From: Mucilaginibacter sp. KACC 22773 | GTDB lineage: Bacteria; Bacteroidota; Bacteroidia; Sphingobacteriales; Sphingobacteriaceae | Reading direction: 5' to 3' | Assembly (NCBI RefSeq): GCF_028736215.1 | Contig: NZ_CP117883.1 | Location: 2,108,001-2,172,000, forward strand | Length of the DNA stretch: 64,000 bases | In this document: piece by piece, positions 34,904-43,887 of the stretch | Layout of the letters: every line of letters starts with the position of its first letter | How positions within the stretch are numbered: the stretch's first letter is position 1 | Notes under the pieces: model-generated | Seen by the model: only the letters and a program-made list of their open reading frames with translations | Databases searched by the model: none | What the model was told of the DNA's origin: nothing | Made by a program: the position numbers and the translations under genes

Positions 34904-35820
34904 TAATGAAGCAGGATTACGCGCATTTAAGCTGGGCGTTTCTATGCGGACTGTTTGGCAAAACCCGCCATGCGCACTATGATCACTTATGGAGAAACCA
35001 GGATGACTCTATCAAAGAGGAAATTATCCTGCAGCTTGTTCATGAAATAAGGAAGCCTTTACCCCGGTTAGGGACAAGAAAGATGCTTTATCTGCTTAAG
35101 CCGCAACTGGCTTCTCATCATATAGAAATCGGCAGGGACTACCTGTTTGACTTGCTTGACGCTCATAAGCTGCTGATCAGGCAGCGTAAACGAAAAGCAA
35201 TCACCACCGATTCCCGGCACTGGATGCATAAGTACGCCAACCTGGTAAAGGAAATGCATATTATACGGCCGGAGGAACTTTGGGTAAGCGATATAACTTA
35301 CATTCGGGTGCAAAACCAATGGGGCTACCTGTCACTGATAACAGATGCATTTTCACGTAAGATCATGGGTTATTGTTTCCGCCTGGATATGCTGGCGCTG
35401 GGGCCTATAGCGGCCTTACAGATGGCCCTGGATGTCCGCAGTTACAGCGGGCAAACCCTTACCCATCACTCTGACAGAGGGTCCCAATACTGCTCTAAGG
35501 ATTATGTGGAATTGCTTGGGAACGAAACTATTTCCATCAGTATGACTGAACGGGGTGACCCGTATGAGAATGCACTGGCCGAACGAATGAATGGCATCAT
35601 CAAGGGGGAGTTCGACCTGTACATCAGCCCGGTTAACTTTGAGCAGACTTATAAAAAGATCGATAGCAGTATTAAGGCATACAACGAATTGAGGCCCCAT
35701 GGAAGCTGTGACTACCTGACGCCTTGCCAGGCGCATGAACAAGGTGATGTACTGAAAAAACGCTGGAAGGAATACCCGGGCAAATGGGAGAAGGAAAAGC
35801 CGCTGGCCATACCCGCCTGA
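34900..35820 (+). CDS. IS3 transposase OrfB (DDE integrase)
   Basis: 306 aa. Retroviral-type integrase core with the catalytic triad Asp131 (ELWVSDITYI), Asp192 (HHSDRGSQY) and Glu228 (LAERMNGIIKGE), the last two separated by 35 residues as in DD(35)E IS3 enzymes. An N-terminal HTH_21-type region (GTRKMLYLLKPQL) precedes it. Native translation is probably as an OrfAB fusion; a coupled restart at the ATGA overlap would also make OrfB alone. Product intact, no stop or frameshift. Confidence 0.94.
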   Translation: MIMKQDYAHLSWAFLCGLFGKTRHAHYDHLWRNQDDSIKEEIILQLVHEIRKPLPRLGTRKMLYLLKPQLASHHIEIGRDYLFDLLDAHKLLIRQRKRKAITTDSRHWMHKYANLVKEMHIIRPEELWVSDITYIRVQNQWGYLSLITDAFSRKIMGYCFRLDMLALGPIAALQMALDVRSYSGQTLTHHSDRGSQYCSKDYVELLGNETISISMTERGDPYENALAERMNGIIKGEFDLYISPVNFEQTYKKIDSSIKAYNELRPHGSCDYLTPCQAHEQGDVLKKRWKEYPGKWEKEKPLAIPA

Positions 35821-36290
35821 CAGATGAGTTATCAACAAAAAGAGGAGGTTCAGCAAAAAGAAAAAAAGAAGCAAAAAAAGAAAAACGTGTTGAAATATGG
35901 AAAACTGAAGGAGTTTCCCACATTCCAACACAACAAACAAACAACAAGTTATTTAACTTTATCTTTAAAAAAAGAACCTGTATAGTGTTTACAGGATTAA
36001 CTCACAAATCTGTATAGTTATTTCAGGACGGGTCACACATCTAAAGTGGGTTAACATAACTTAACATATTTTAGAAATATATTTTATAAATATTTTATAA
36101 TCAATATTTTACATTTTTACAAGGTTAACATCAAACTGATGTTTTGAACAATTTAAGTGTATCCAAATGTTTGTGCCTGTTTTGGCCAACAACAGGCAAC
36201 AAACATCAGGTGTGGTTTAATGCTTACATCTTCCTTACATTCCTGCTTATTCCGTTGGTCCACTGTATTATATTGAATCGGGCGGCGGCT

Positions 36291-36331
36291 TCTAAACCAC
36301 TCACTTAATCAACCCAATCAACCACTCACTA
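36291..36331. repeat. Word array AACCACTCACTTAATCAACC
   Basis: Degenerate words CCACTCACT and AATCAACCCAATCAACC immediately upstream of a -7 box. The same vocabulary recurs at 58165-58190. This array has no visible partner arm at this locus, which suggests the partner was lost or lies beyond the IS. The rest of 36037-36354 is AT-rich with no ORF. Confidence 0.55.
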
Positions 36332-36339
36332 AAAAGTGC

Positions 36340-36347
36340 TAACTTTG
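36340..36347 (+). promoter_or_regulatory. -7 box of the 42-aa membrane protein
   Basis: TAACTTTG matches TAnnTTTG and ends 7 bases before the ATG at 36355, so the transcript would be leaderless or nearly so. Confidence 0.5.
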
Positions 36348-36354
36348 CAACCTT

Positions 36355-36483
36355 ATGTCAAAACAAAAAGAAGAATACTCATTTTGGACTAAATATAAAA
36401 AGTTTGCCGGTAACGAAATTTTGCTTTACCTGGTCATGATCATTGGCATCATCCTGGGCATCGTTATATTTAGTTATCTTTAA
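36355..36483 (+). CDS. Small C-terminal membrane protein
   Basis: 42 aa, too short for most gene finders. MSKQKEEYSFWTKYKKFAGN is charged and amphipathic, followed by EILLYLVMIIGIILGIVIFS, one transmembrane helix, and YL. The pattern is a tail-anchored-like mini membrane protein and I recall similar conserved ORFs in Bacteroidota. It has its own -7 box. Its last 14 bases overlap the 3' end of the convergent DUF3857 gene (stop at 36470-36472). Function unknown. Confidence 0.6.
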   Translation: MSKQKEEYSFWTKYKKFAGNEILLYLVMIIGIILGIVIFSYL

Positions 36484-38383
36484 TCAGGGTAACATTGCTG
36501 TTGTCGGTTTCGCTTACCGATTGGTAAAAATCTACAAAGGCCTGGTACAGTTCTTTACTGTAAGTGCCGTCAATTATTTGCAGCTTTCGTTTGTAAATTA
36601 ACTGGTTGCCAACAACCGTGGCAGATACCGAGAAATTGCCAAAAGGCTTTTCGAGCGAAATGCTGGCCGGGCGCATGTCTACATGATAGCCTTTGGGCAG
36701 GGTATAGGTAATTTCGTCTTCATCGGTGTAACCGGTGTTAATGTATAAATCATAGTGCCTGTTGCGTACCTCGCGCGGCGTATTATCTTTTCTGTTGGTA
36801 GCATTGGCCAAAAAGTCTATTTTACCATTAACGGCCGATCCGTAATCGGGGGCCGTTAGCTTGATTGTTTCTGTGAGGCTGGGATAGATGTTTTTATCGT
36901 CTTTAAAATCAAATTTTTCTATATCCAGGTTATTAATGGCGTAAATTTTCTGGAGTATTTTCACTTGTTCTTTAGGTGGCTCGGTAAGCAAATAGGTGCG
37001 GTTATCATATTGCAAGCCTTTAAAACTGGTAAGCATACTGCCCGATAATGTTCCGTCGGCAGCAAGGGTAAAATTGGCTGTGCACTGCTGTGTATTGGTT
37101 TTGGCCGGATATTTTGGGGTATGCATCAATTTGCCGCCTTCTGGTGTGCAGGCTAATACGTCGCGGTCGTCGGTAAAATCACTCAAAAAGCCAAAAGGAA
37201 TTTGCTGACTGGTACATTCTAAAAAAGTGGTGTCGTTTTTAAATGGCAAACACAGGATCACATGATCAAACTGGTTCATGCTTGCAAAATCAGTAAGCGG
37301 GCTGCGTTTTAAGCTTCCCGACTTGACAATACAGTAATAAGATTCGATATCAACAGCCTTAAAAAGCGATTGTGTATAGTTTACCAGGGCTTTACAATCG
37401 CCATAATTTTGCGCGTCAACATCGCTCGCTAAAAACGGCTGATAGCCGCCTATACCAACCTGCACGCTAATGTAATGCGTTTTTCCCTGCATATATTCAT
37501 ATATCTTTTTGGCTTTGGCTTTAGGATCGGTAATGTCTTTGGTTATTTCCTGCATCCTGTAAACAGTGCTTTGCGGCAGTGCCCTGCGCGACGATAGTAA
37601 TTTATCATAGATCCATTTACCCATACCGTTCCAGTCATTAAAAGAACCTGTTACTCCAAGGTAATTAAATTGCGACGCCGGCGAAATCTTCACCCTGCTG
37701 CTCATCTTTTCATAAATAGGGCTATAAGGCTCAGCTTTTGATGCTTTGATGTTACTTACCTGCCAGCTATAAGTGTTTTCGCCCTGCTTATTTGTACCTT
37801 CAACCAAATGCGAGGGTATGTTAATTTCTTTGTACCTGATCTTAAAATCGTTTTTGCAGCTAAATGTATAGGAACTTTTTTCAACAGATACATCAACTGA
37901 TGGCTTAGGCTCCCAGTCCTGGAAGCTTAACGATTGCTTCGATTTATATTCGTATTCATAAACAACCGTGTAAGGATAATCAGTTACAGCAGGCTGAAAA
38001 TGTTTTACTTTAGTATCTTCAAATAAAGCCGAGCGGCTTACCGCGGCGTCGTCCTGGAAATCACTTTCAGAAAACTTGCCAATAGTTTTACCAAACTGGT
38101 TGTAAATCAGTCCTTTTATGTTTTTAATCACGTTCGCCTTGTCGTGAAATATTACAATTTCGGCTTCGTCGTCGCCATTTTTATTTAATATGGTTACCGC
38201 GGTTTTAATACGGTAATAGGTATTATCCAGGTCTTTTACCTCAATGCTCATATCATTGCTGCGGATAACGGCGCTGGCGTAGGGTAGCAATTCTTTAGGT
38301 ATAAGCGATGCATCGTAGTTTTCCTGTGCATTTGCGCTTAATGCCAACGCAGATAATAAAATGAGCCATGTAAGTACTTTCAT
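36470..38383 (-). CDS. DUF3857 / transglutaminase-like protein, catalytic residues present
   Basis: 637 aa. Signal peptide MKVLTWLILLSALALSANAQ. An N-terminal DUF3857 domain (about 40-200, AEIVIFHDKANVIKNIKG) is followed by a transglutaminase-like core: YGDCKALVNYTQSLFK with the catalytic Cys, then FDHVILCLPF with the catalytic His, and FLECTSQQIPFG where the third position is Glu rather than the usual Asp. The C-terminal part is a beta-rich DUF2569-like region. These envelope proteins are predicted to act in the periplasm or outer membrane, with unknown substrate. It overlaps the upstream paralog by one base (TAATG), so the two are translationally coupled. Confidence 0.88.
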   Translation of the reverse strand: MKVLTWLILLSALALSANAQENYDASLIPKELLPYASAVIRSNDMSIEVKDLDNTYYRIKTAVTILNKNGDDEAEIVIFHDKANVIKNIKGLIYNQFGKTIGKFSESDFQDDAAVSRSALFEDTKVKHFQPAVTDYPYTVVYEYEYKSKQSLSFQDWEPKPSVDVSVEKSSYTFSCKNDFKIRYKEINIPSHLVEGTNKQGENTYSWQVSNIKASKAEPYSPIYEKMSSRVKISPASQFNYLGVTGSFNDWNGMGKWIYDKLLSSRRALPQSTVYRMQEITKDITDPKAKAKKIYEYMQGKTHYISVQVGIGGYQPFLASDVDAQNYGDCKALVNYTQSLFKAVDIESYYCIVKSGSLKRSPLTDFASMNQFDHVILCLPFKNDTTFLECTSQQIPFGFLSDFTDDRDVLACTPEGGKLMHTPKYPAKTNTQQCTANFTLAADGTLSGSMLTSFKGLQYDNRTYLLTEPPKEQVKILQKIYAINNLDIEKFDFKDDKNIYPSLTETIKLTAPDYGSAVNGKIDFLANATNRKDNTPREVRNRHYDLYINTGYTDEDEITYTLPKGYHVDMRPASISLEKPFGNFSVSATVVGNQLIYKRKLQIIDGTYSKELYQAFVDFYQSVSETDNSNVTLIKDN

Positions 38384-40362
38384 TATTTTTTCTTGAAAAC
38401 CATATCCGCCTTTTCGGTAAGTATTATTTTGTTGTACAATTCTTTAAGGTAAGGGTATTCCTCGGATGTGTAAATAGGTTTAGTAAATTTTGTAATGTTC
38501 GAGAAGGTGAAAGTGTTATCTGAATTTTCAAAAGTGGTTGCATACATACCGCCATCACCGGGCATTTTAAAGGCTACTGTTTGTGGTGGCGTTTCAACGG
38601 TATAACCCTGCGGTAGCCGCATAGTTAATATTAAACGGTCGTCTGATGCCATTCCCCAATCTACCGGGTAGTCTCTTTCGGCCAGCTTAAATGGGTTTTT
38701 GGTTATTTTTTCCCACAAAAAAGGGTTAAACACCAAACGGTTATGGTTAGTATTGTCATAAGCATCAATCTCAACTTCAAAAGTTTCGCCAAGCGGCATT
38801 TCAAGGCTATCCAGGTTTGCTATATTCGATTTCAGTATTTTTAACTTGGGGAGTTTTTCGTCCTGGTTTTCAATATACTCATCAATCGAGTTGAACTTTT
38901 TGATGGCTTTTCGTTTTTCATACGCATTATACCCACGGTAATAGTTGGTGATTGTTCCCTTTAATTTGCCATTATCAAGCAAGGTTAAATCAAGCGCCCT
39001 GGTTGTTGATTCCTTTTGCAGGCCGCTTAACTCCATCCAGTATGATGGTTTATCAAGGTTTATCACCCGCCCTTTGTCATTAAGGCATTTTAATGGTAAC
39101 AGGCCAAATGATAAAAGGGGGTCTGTAGCATCAAGCAGGTAGTTTTTATCGCCAATATTCACTTTGGCAATCACGTAATTAAAATCGTTAATTACCGGGT
39201 AAAGCATATTAATGTTGCCGTTGTTACGGGTTGATAGTACTACAAGCTCGGTATTAAGGTCGGCGGCCCTTAAGGCCGCCCCAAGGGCAAGATTAATATC
39301 ACCAATAGTACCCGTATGCGCTTCATACGCTTTTTTTATACCGTCCGGGCTATATATCGATGTAATGTCATTCCACTTAAACCATTTTTGCAGGTACGCA
39401 TAAATGGCCTTTGCCTTTTCCAATTCGTCTGTTTTACCGGCTATAACGGATGCAATTCTGTCTTTCATCAGTTCCTTGCGCTTAAACTGCGATCCAAAAA
39501 GCTCGTCGGTTTTTAGCTGGTGCTCAATATCTTTCCAGGTTTTAGATACTACGGTTTTAGCCCCGGTGTATGGGTTGGTCCATTCCACCTCGTCAAAATA
39601 TATGGCCGATAAAAAGTTTTTAGGCGAGGTCATATAATCTTCAGATACAAACGCCGGAATATCTGTCATTTCATAAGTCATGTGAGAGCAATCTGCTTTG
39701 GCGCCATGCGACTGAAAACATTCCCGTTCCAATTCGGATGTCGACTTTGATAATTTTTGAATACCACGCAATGTAACGTTAAAATACCAGTAACCCGGGA
39801 TATGGACATCATATGTGGACCGGACTTTGGGTATCTCATCCTGAAAATCCCAATTCCTGAACTCATCAATATAAGGCGAGACCAACTTATACTTAAAATC
39901 AATAACACAACCGGGCTTTAAGGCAGGCAAGGCAAACTTTACGGTGCTACGGTATTTATAATCTTTTACGGTATACACCTTTTTTAAATCGAGCGGGGCG
40001 CTGCGCATTAGTCCATCGTCATCGCGGTAATAGGTAGTGCCGGTTATGTCGCTAACTTCTTCGGTTGTTTCGCCGTCGGCGCTGTGGTGAATAGGAATTT
40101 CGATGGTACCCTGTTCAAGGCCCTTTGTATCAAATATTTTTATGCGGGCGTGGTAATCAAATATCAGGCGTACGTGGTCGTCGCTTACCATATCTATCCT
40201 GCTTTTGCCAAATTCATTCAGAAAAAGCGCATGGGCGGCGGTATCTTTCGCGTATTTTTTTAAGTCAAGGTCTTCGGTAGTTACACTCTGGTCAAAATCC
40301 TGGGCCTTTACAACGTGTTGAGCAGCAGTAAGTAAAATAATAATGAGTAGTACTTTTTTCAT
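38383..40362 (-). CDS. DUF3857 / transglutaminase-like protein, catalytic residues lost
   Basis: 659 aa. Signal peptide MKKVLLIIILLTAAQHVVKA then the same DUF3857 plus transglutaminase-like layout as its downstream neighbour. In the core the catalytic Cys position reads GTIGDINLALGAALRAA, with no Cys, and the His position reads DFNYVIAKV, with Tyr in place of His. Asp is kept in NYLLDATDPLL. It is therefore a likely pseudoenzyme, perhaps a partner or substrate-recognition subunit for the catalytic paralog with which it shares a TAATG junction. Function unknown. Confidence 0.88.
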   Translation of the reverse strand: MKKVLLIIILLTAAQHVVKAQDFDQSVTTEDLDLKKYAKDTAAHALFLNEFGKSRIDMVSDDHVRLIFDYHARIKIFDTKGLEQGTIEIPIHHSADGETTEEVSDITGTTYYRDDDGLMRSAPLDLKKVYTVKDYKYRSTVKFALPALKPGCVIDFKYKLVSPYIDEFRNWDFQDEIPKVRSTYDVHIPGYWYFNVTLRGIQKLSKSTSELERECFQSHGAKADCSHMTYEMTDIPAFVSEDYMTSPKNFLSAIYFDEVEWTNPYTGAKTVVSKTWKDIEHQLKTDELFGSQFKRKELMKDRIASVIAGKTDELEKAKAIYAYLQKWFKWNDITSIYSPDGIKKAYEAHTGTIGDINLALGAALRAADLNTELVVLSTRNNGNINMLYPVINDFNYVIAKVNIGDKNYLLDATDPLLSFGLLPLKCLNDKGRVINLDKPSYWMELSGLQKESTTRALDLTLLDNGKLKGTITNYYRGYNAYEKRKAIKKFNSIDEYIENQDEKLPKLKILKSNIANLDSLEMPLGETFEVEIDAYDNTNHNRLVFNPFLWEKITKNPFKLAERDYPVDWGMASDDRLILTMRLPQGYTVETPPQTVAFKMPGDGGMYATTFENSDNTFTFSNITKFTKPIYTSEEYPYLKELYNKIILTEKADMVFKKK

Positions 40363-40492
40363 ACAATAATCGCGATAATTAGGATGGTATTAATTTAAAA
40401 ATAAAACTTAGATATTAAATAAATTAAAAAATTTATTGTGCTGATTCTTTTTAGGACATTTGCGACGTTTACAGTAATACTGAATCATTACA

Positions 40493-41530
40493 ATGAAATT
40501 AAAACTAAAACGCCCGCTTGCCTTTTTTGATCTGGAAACTACGGGTACTAATATCGGGGTTGACAGGATAGTTGAAATATCGGTTATTAAACTGCATCCT
40601 GATGGCAGCGAAGATGTTAAAACCTGGCGTATACATCCGGGGATGCCTATACCGCTGGAGTCATCGCTGGTGCATGGTATTTATGACGAGCATATAAAGG
40701 ACGAACCGGAGTTTAAAGCTTTGGGCCAGGCCATTGCCGAGTTTATTGGCGATAGCGACCTTGCCGGCTACAACTCCAACAAGTTTGACATCCCGATGCT
40801 GATGGAAGAGTTTTTGCGCGCAGGCGTATCGTTTACATTAGACGACCGCCATTTTGTGGATGTACAAAACATATTTCACCAGATGGAACAGCGTACGCTT
40901 AAAGCTGCCTACCAGTTTTATTGCGATAAAAAGATTGAAAACGCCCACTCGGCCGAGGCTGATACGCGGGCAACCATGGAAGTTTTGCTGGCGCAGATTG
41001 AGCGCTATGAAAACATGGAGTGGGAGGATAAAAAAGGAAATATTACCGTACCGGTTGTTGGCGACGTAGAAGCGCTGCACAAGTTTACCAACTTAAGCAA
41101 GCCGGTTGATTTTGCAGGCCGCATGGTTTACAACGAGCAGGGCGAAGAAACCATTAACTTTGGCAAACATAAAGGCAAAAGGGTTGAGGATGTGTTAAAT
41201 GCCGAACCAAGTTACTATTCATGGATGATGCAGGGCGATTTTCCGCTGTACACCAAACGTAAACTGGAAGAAATATACACCCGCTGGAATGCTAAAAAGA
41301 ATGCAGAGCGCCAGGCCAAAAACGCTGCGCAACAGCCAAAACCAGCCGACCAGGCCCATACACCACGGCCCGAGGCGCCAAAAGCTGATTACCCTAAAAA
41401 AGACTTTCACAAACCCGATCATACCAAAACCCAATATCCGCCCAAGCCTTTTAAAAAGAAGGATGAGCCAGCTCAACCCGTTAATGACGATATGCTGGCA
41501 CAGTTGGCATTGAAGTTTAAAAAAGGGTAG
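40493..41530 (+). CDS. DnaQ-like 3'-5' exonuclease
   Basis: 345 aa. The N-terminal exonuclease fold has LAFFDLETTGTNIGVDRIVE (Asp-X-Glu), VHGIYDEHIKDEPEF, AGYNSNKFDIPMLMEEF (Asp) and HSAEADTRATMEVLLAQI (His and Asp), the DEDDh set. Residues about 215-270 carry the small motif NFGKHKGKRVEDVLNAEPSY, common in Bacteroidota DnaQ-like proteins, followed by a long Lys/Pro/Gln-rich tail. It is probably a repair or proofreading exonuclease in the cytosol. It stands alone and is not fused to a polymerase. Confidence 0.93.
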   Translation: MKLKLKRPLAFFDLETTGTNIGVDRIVEISVIKLHPDGSEDVKTWRIHPGMPIPLESSLVHGIYDEHIKDEPEFKALGQAIAEFIGDSDLAGYNSNKFDIPMLMEEFLRAGVSFTLDDRHFVDVQNIFHQMEQRTLKAAYQFYCDKKIENAHSAEADTRATMEVLLAQIERYENMEWEDKKGNITVPVVGDVEALHKFTNLSKPVDFAGRMVYNEQGEETINFGKHKGKRVEDVLNAEPSYYSWMMQGDFPLYTKRKLEEIYTRWNAKKNAERQAKNAAQQPKPADQAHTPRPEAPKADYPKKDFHKPDHTKTQYPPKPFKKKDEPAQPVNDDMLAQLALKFKKG

Positions 41531-41566
41531 TTTAGATATGAGACTTTTTGAATAGTTTCATCAAAC

Positions 41567-41589
41567 AAAAGCTCCGTCAGGGGCTTTTT
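41567..41589 (+). terminator. Hairpin after the exonuclease gene
   Basis: AAAAGCTCC and GGGGCTTTTT arms with a short loop, then TTTTT; it also has outer GATATGAG/CATATCTCAT arms. Works on both strands by its A/T runs. Confidence 0.7.
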
Positions 41590-41596
41590 GCATATC

Positions 41597-42280
41597 TCAT
41601 AACCCTTCGGTATCAACAAAGAAATTTTTAGTTTGCAAAGTTGGGTTGGCCTCAAGGTCAATAGTGTCCTGTTGTTTGAGGGCGTGGTAAACCTGCGTTG
41701 GTGAAATTGCCTGGTAACTAAGGATAGTTTTTTGCGCCCTGGGAATAATCATGTTAACCAGGCTGTCTGCTTTAAACAGGTATAGACCAATATAGCCCGC
41801 CTGGGTATCTACCTCGACTCTTCCGTTTGGCGGAGCTTTTAACGTAAACCTTGCTTTAAATGGCTGATACATGATAACCGACATGTCAATTTTGTTATCC
41901 TGGCCCAAATGATATGATTGGCCGTTTGGCTGCAGGTTTTTAATAAGCGGGTCTTTTTTGATATTAAATGTATAATATGCTGTACCGAGCATATCATTCT
42001 CGACAGCAGCATTGCTTGTAAAGGAAAGATGATAGTCGCCGTTTATATCGCTAACAACACTGTCTCTCAATTGCTGGGATTTGGCAAGCCCCAAAACGTT
42101 TTGATAATAAAATATCTGTACAACTACATTACTGGCAATTACAGTTGGTCCCTGTGTGTTAATATGTCCATGTATGGTGGTAGTTACCATGCGTGGCTTT
42201 TTTTTACAACCACTAAGCGTAACGCAGCTTGCAAACATTAGCAAAATATAAAATAATTGGTTACAGCGGTAAAGGTTCAT
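41597..42280 (-). CDS. Uncharacterised lipoprotein
   Basis: 227 aa. N-terminal hydrophobic stretch and lipobox TLSGC, followed by KKKPRMVTTTIHG. The mature protein has a short strand-rich region like a carboxypeptidase-regulatory/CNA-B domain (GHINTQGPTVIASNVVVQ, GDYHLSFTSNAA), then two further segments of beta character (ARFTLKAPPNGRVEVDTQAG). I do not recognise it further. It is convergent with the exonuclease gene and is probably monocistronic. Confidence 0.65.
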   Translation of the reverse strand: MNLYRCNQLFYILLMFASCVTLSGCKKKPRMVTTTIHGHINTQGPTVIASNVVVQIFYYQNVLGLAKSQQLRDSVVSDINGDYHLSFTSNAAVENDMLGTAYYTFNIKKDPLIKNLQPNGQSYHLGQDNKIDMSVIMYQPFKARFTLKAPPNGRVEVDTQAGYIGLYLFKADSLVNMIIPRAQKTILSYQAISPTQVYHALKQQDTIDLEANPTLQTKNFFVDTEGL

Positions 42281-42387
42281 TTGCAGGTTTTGGGTTATAA
42301 GTAAAATGTTCAGGCTTTAATTTAAATGCCTAAACGAGTGTAAGGTAGCAAACGCTACAAGCAATAGTAAATAATAAATATATGTGT

Positions 42388-43314
42388 TTATCGAAGAAAA
42401 TCAATATTACGCTTCAGTCCACTAAATTTGGTACGTTTTACAGCCGAGTTTTTAAATACTTTCTGAAAAACATCCTGGGTGATATCCTGCCAGTCGGCAG
42501 CTTTCAGGTGGAGTAAATCCGGATGTGGTGTAAAAGCAGGTTCGGTGTTCAGTACCGAAAAGCGGTTCCATGGGCATACGTCCTGGCAAACATCGCAGCC
42601 AAACATCCAGTTGTCCATTTTTCCCTTAAACTCTTCAGGAATTTCGTTTTTTAGTTCGATGGTCAGGTATGATATGCAGCGGCTGCCATCAACAATATAA
42701 GGCCCAACAATAGCATCAGTAGGGCAGGCATCAATACAATTGGTACAGGTACCACAATGATCGGCAGTGGGTGCTATATCATATTCCAATTCCAGATCGA
42801 TGATCAGTTCGGCCAGGAAAAAAAACGAGCCTGCTTTTTTGTTGAGCAGGTTGGTGTTTTTGCCTATCCAGCCCATGCCCGATTTTTTGGCCCAGGCCTT
42901 ATCCAGCACCGGCGCCGAATCAACAAATACCCGGCCGCCAACTTCACCAATTTTTTCGTTTATGATTTGTAACAGAAGCCTCAGTTTATCTTTAATAACG
43001 GTATGATAATCCATGCCGTAAGCATATTTTGATATTTTGGGCGCTGTTGGATCGGTTTGCCGGTTATCGGTATAATAGTTAATCCCTAAAGAAATTACCG
43101 ATTTGGCGCCATCAACCAGCAGGCGCGGGTCAAGGCGTTTATCAAAGTGGTTTTCCATGTATTGCATTTCGCCATGCATGTTTTTTTTCAACCAGTTTTC
43201 CAGGCGCGGCGCCTCTTCTTCCAGGAAGTCGGCCTTTGATATACCGCAAAATAAAAAACCGAGCTTTTGCGCTTCGCTTTTTATTAACTGGCTGTATACC
43301 GTCCTGTTTTGCAT
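42388..43314 (-). CDS. queG: Epoxyqueuosine reductase
   Basis: 308 aa. QueG reduces epoxyqueuosine to queuosine in tRNA, using cob(II)alamin and two [4Fe-4S] clusters. It has [25 protein letters not shown], the cobalamin-binding core [14 protein letters not shown], then Fe-S motifs [18 protein letters not shown] and [14 protein letters not shown]. The enzyme works after QueA, encoded at 2694. It needs B12, and the cobalamin adenosyltransferase at 517 is also in this window. Cytosolic, full length. Confidence 0.96.
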   Translation of the reverse strand: MQNRTVYSQLIKSEAQKLGFLFCGISKADFLEEEAPRLENWLKKNMHGEMQYMENHFDKRLDPRLLVDGAKSVISLGINYYTDNRQTDPTAPKISKYAYGMDYHTVIKDKLRLLLQIINEKIGEVGGRVFVDSAPVLDKAWAKKSGMGWIGKNTNLLNKKAGSFFFLAELIIDLELEYDIAPTADHCGTCTNCIDACPTDAIVGPYIVDGSRCISYLTIELKNEIPEEFKGKMDNWMFGCDVCQDVCPWNRFSVLNTEPAFTPHPDLLHLKAADWQDITQDVFQKVFKNSAVKRTKFSGLKRNIDFLR

Positions 43315-43475
43315 ATCGGTACAAAGATACTACAAATTAAAATTCGTAAAATATACGGTGTTTGGTAGTGAATATGAAACAGTTAGATATTGTAATAGTA
43401 TTTCTACAGAAAAAATCCAAATTATTTAATCAATGGTGTGGTTTTTGTAACTATTGGTAAATATATAATCTATAA

Positions 43476-43841
43476 ATGCTAACGCACTTAAGCTACCTGC
43501 CGCAACACGTTTTAGGGCTACATGCCACAGGTGAAATTACAAATGCCGAATATGAGAAAGCGTTGGAGCCTTTGCTTGACGAACATATAAAACAACACGG
43601 AAAAATTAATTTTATACTGGTATTGGAAACCAATATTAAGGATTTTGATGCCGGTGCCTGGTGCGGTAATATAGGCATTGGCCTAAAATACTTTACTAAG
43701 TGGAACAAATTTGCCATAGTTACGGATAAAGAAGGTGTAAGGGAATTTAGCCATCTTTTTAAATATATACTACCAGGCAAATATAAGGGCTATCCCCTTA
43801 ACGAACTGAACGAAGCCGTAATATGGATAGCAGAGAAATAG
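43476..43841 (+). CDS. SpoIIAA-like / STAS-type protein
   Basis: 121 aa. The length, the pattern MLTHLSYLPQHVLGLHATGE, INFILVLETNIKDFDAGAW and FAIVTDKEGVREFSHLFKYI, and the end WIAEK, match the SpoIIAA-like (DUF3478/SEC14-STAS) family of small cytosolic proteins. Function is not established; STAS folds often bind nucleotides or regulate. Alone, no neighbours in operon. Confidence 0.8.
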   Translation: MLTHLSYLPQHVLGLHATGEITNAEYEKALEPLLDEHIKQHGKINFILVLETNIKDFDAGAWCGNIGIGLKYFTKWNKFAIVTDKEGVREFSHLFKYILPGKYKGYPLNELNEAVIWIAEK

Positions 43842-43887
43842 CCTGCCGTGCAGGCCGTGACTTGGCGGTTGCTAATAAATGTACTTG

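Larger units (their letters stand above)
34309..36036 (+). mobile_element. IS3-family insertion sequence, 1728 bp
   Basis: Terminal inverted repeats at 34309-34334 (starting GTGACTCGTCCTGAAATAAC) and 36011-36036 (TGTATAGTTATTTCAGG at the start) match in 25 of 26 bases. Two transposase ORFs lie between them with a -1 frameshift site. About 190 bases of purine-rich noncoding DNA lie between orfB and the right end. No clear target duplication is visible. Both ORFs are intact, so the element may be active. Confidence 0.9.

Noticed and set aside
34294..36044. Target-site duplication around the IS
   Set aside because: Flanks share at most two bases (AC), which is within chance; no reliable duplication.
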